Assembly: GCA_009844405.1 (NCBI GenBank)
Contig: VYBO01000046.1
Span: 21,244-85,243 of the forward strand
Length of the DNA stretch: 64,000 nucleotides
Direction of reading: 5' to 3'
Source of the DNA: Acidimicrobiaceae bacterium
GTDB lineage: Bacteria > Actinomycetota > Acidimicrobiia > Acidimicrobiales > Aldehydirespiratoraceae
This document shows, piece by piece, positions 62,942 through 64,000 of this stretch. The notes beneath the pieces are model-generated. The model worked only from the letters and a program-made list of their open reading frames with translations. It made no database searches and was not told the DNA's origin. Positions within the stretch are counted from its first letter, which is position 1. Each line of letters opens with the position of its first letter. The position numbers and the translations under genes were made by a program.

Positions 62942-64000
62942 TCAGGTCGGTGCTGGGTCGGTCTTGGCTCTTGTGGGGGTGAACTGGGCGGGCAGGTGTT
63001 TGATGCCGTGGATGAAGGCCGACGAGAGCAGTTCGGGCTCGCCGGTGGCCTCGATGTCGCCGATGCGGGTGAACAGTTCCCGGAACATCACCTTGATCTG
63101 CCGCCGGGCGAGGTGGGCGCCGAGGCAGTAGTGCGGTCCGGGCCCGCCGAAGCCGACATGGGGGTTCGGGTCGCGCCGCACGTCGAACTTCAACGGGTCC
63201 TCGAACACCGATTCGTCGCGGTTGGCGCACAGGTAGTTCATCGTCACCATGTCGCCCTCGGAGATCGTTTGGCCCTCGAGGGTGGCGTCGCAGAGCGCGG
63301 TCCGGCGCATGTAGGTGACCGGGCTGGCGATGCGCACGATCTCCTCGACCGCGCCGGCGGCCACGCCCTCGAAGTCGTCGGTCCAGATGCGGCGCTGGTC
63401 GGGGTGGTCGGTGAGGTACACCAGGCCCCAGCTGATCGAGTTGCGGGTGGTCTCGTTGCCGGCCACCACAAGCAGTATGAAGAAGCTGGCCAGCTCGGCC
63501 CGGGTCAGCCGCTCCCCGTCGACCTCCGCATTGACGAGGATGCTGGTCAGGTCCTCGGACTCCACGCCGACCTTGGAGGTGGCCACGTCGTCCATGAGCT
63601 GAGTCAGGGCCTCGCCCGCGGTGAGGATGGCGGTGATCAGGTCGCCGAACTCGGGCACGTACTCCTCGTCGGCCGCGCCCAGGATGATGTTGGACTGGTC
63701 GAACACGAAGTCGTGGTGCGAGGCGGGGATGCCCATCAGGTCGCAGACGATGCGCAGCGGCAGCCGGGCGGCCACATCGGTGACGAAGTCGCACTCGCCC
63801 CGCTCGCAGACCTCGTCCACGATCGTCGAGGCCTGGTCCCGGACCGAGTCCTCGAGCCGGGCCAGCATCCGGGGGGTGAAGCCGGCCGACACGAGCCGCC
63901 GCAGCCGGGCGTGTCGGGGGTCGTCCATGGCGATGATGGAGTTGAAGTACTCGTTGAACTCCGGCGGGAAGTCGTTGATGGTGACTCCCCGGGCCGACGA
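62942..64000 (-). CDS. Cytochrome P450 (N-terminus beyond the window)
   Basis: 352 residues are visible and the frame stays open to the window edge. The I-helix is VVAGNETTRNSI, the ExxR region is AVEEIVRIASPVTYMRR, and the heme-cysteine loop is FGGPGPHYCLGAHLAR. MDDPRHARLRRLVSAGFTPR is the usual C-helix lead, so about 90 residues are missing upstream. It resembles the actinobacterial steroid/alkane-type CYPs (CYP125/142-like), but the substrate is not readable. No ferredoxin is adjacent. Confidence 0.9.
   Translation of the reverse strand, partial: SSARGVTINDFPPEFNEYFNSIIAMDDPRHARLRRLVSAGFTPRMLARLEDSVRDQASTIVDEVCERGECDFVTDVAARLPLRIVCDLMGIPASHHDFVFDQSNIILGAADEEYVPEFGDLITAILTAGEALTQLMDDVATSKVGVESEDLTSILVNAEVDGERLTRAELASFFILLVVAGNETTRNSISWGLVYLTDHPDQRRIWTDDFEGVAAGAVEEIVRIASPVTYMRRTALCDATLEGQTISEGDMVTMNYLCANRDESVFEDPLKFDVRRDPNPHVGFGGPGPHYCLGAHLARRQIKVMFRELFTRIGDIEATGEPELLSSAFIHGIKHLPAQFTPTRAKTDPAPT

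Overview
The window looks like a chromosome segment of a high-GC actinobacterium, most probably from the Acidimicrobiia or a near relative. The evidence is the GC-rich coding with many GTG starts, the dnaK-grpE-dnaJ-hspR-clpB heat-shock operon with a HAIR-like operator, a PASTA-type Ser/Thr kinase beside a PP2C phosphatase, a fused EtfD-type membrane iron-sulfur oxidoreductase, a DUF222-HNH protein, tRNA genes without an encoded CCA, and ATGA/GTGA stop-start overlaps throughout. The taxonomic placement is inference; no rRNA gene is present.

Layout. 1-1.5 kb: a DUF222-HNH protein. 1.6-12.6 kb, all on the minus strand: a run that reads (5' to 3') glutamine-synthetase-like gmaS, a hotdog thioesterase, an EamA transporter, proC, a SAM hydroxide adenosyltransferase, a 29-residue membrane microprotein, and the tetrapyrrole genes hemA-hemC-hemD-hemB-hemL followed by a YceI-domain protein. 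12.8-13.5 kb: a VapBC-like toxin-antitoxin pair. 13.6-16.7 kb, plus strand: mgsA-mgsB-mgsC, the three split glutamate-synthase domains of N-methylglutamate synthase. 17-18.4 kb: a Fic protein. 18.6-21 kb: a dimethylglycine/sarcosine-dehydrogenase-type flavoprotein. 21.1-27.4 kb: an accessory interval holding small unknown genes, a secreted beta-propeller protein, gene remnants, a secreted protein whose signal peptide is frameshifted at a 12-C tract, and a nucleotidyltransferase pair. 27.5-33.8 kb: a second flavoprotein of the same family, a non-pyrrolysine MttB-family methyltransferase, a small ferredoxin and an EF-G-like GTPase. 33.8-39.7 kb: four tRNAs interleaved with ilvE, an esterase-like lipoprotein, an MNT-HEPN fusion, pheA and a metallo-beta-lactamase-fold hydrolase. 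40-46 kb: PP2C phosphatase, PknB-like kinase, a TrpG/PabA amidotransferase and EtfD. 46.2-48.9 kb: a second accessory interval (truncated nuclease, three-gene TIGR04255 cassette). 48.9-64 kb: gpmA, the heat-shock operon, purA, purB, a small conserved gene, an ACT-domain malic enzyme, ilvD and a partial cytochrome P450.

How the genes may work together. The most coherent story is methylated-amine use. GmaS and MgsABC would convert methylamine to gamma-glutamylmethylamide and then N-methylglutamate. The usual four-subunit N-methylglutamate dehydrogenase is absent, but two single-chain flavoproteins with a folate-binding GCV_T half lie beside the locus and could oxidise N-methylglutamate, sarcosine or dimethylglycine, passing electrons to ETF and then through EtfD to menaquinone. 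The MttB-family enzyme points to a quaternary-amine substrate. Toxin-antitoxin-like and Fic inserts interrupt the locus, and a family of about 50-bp dispersed repeats sits in six intergenic gaps. These functional links are inference from gene families and order.
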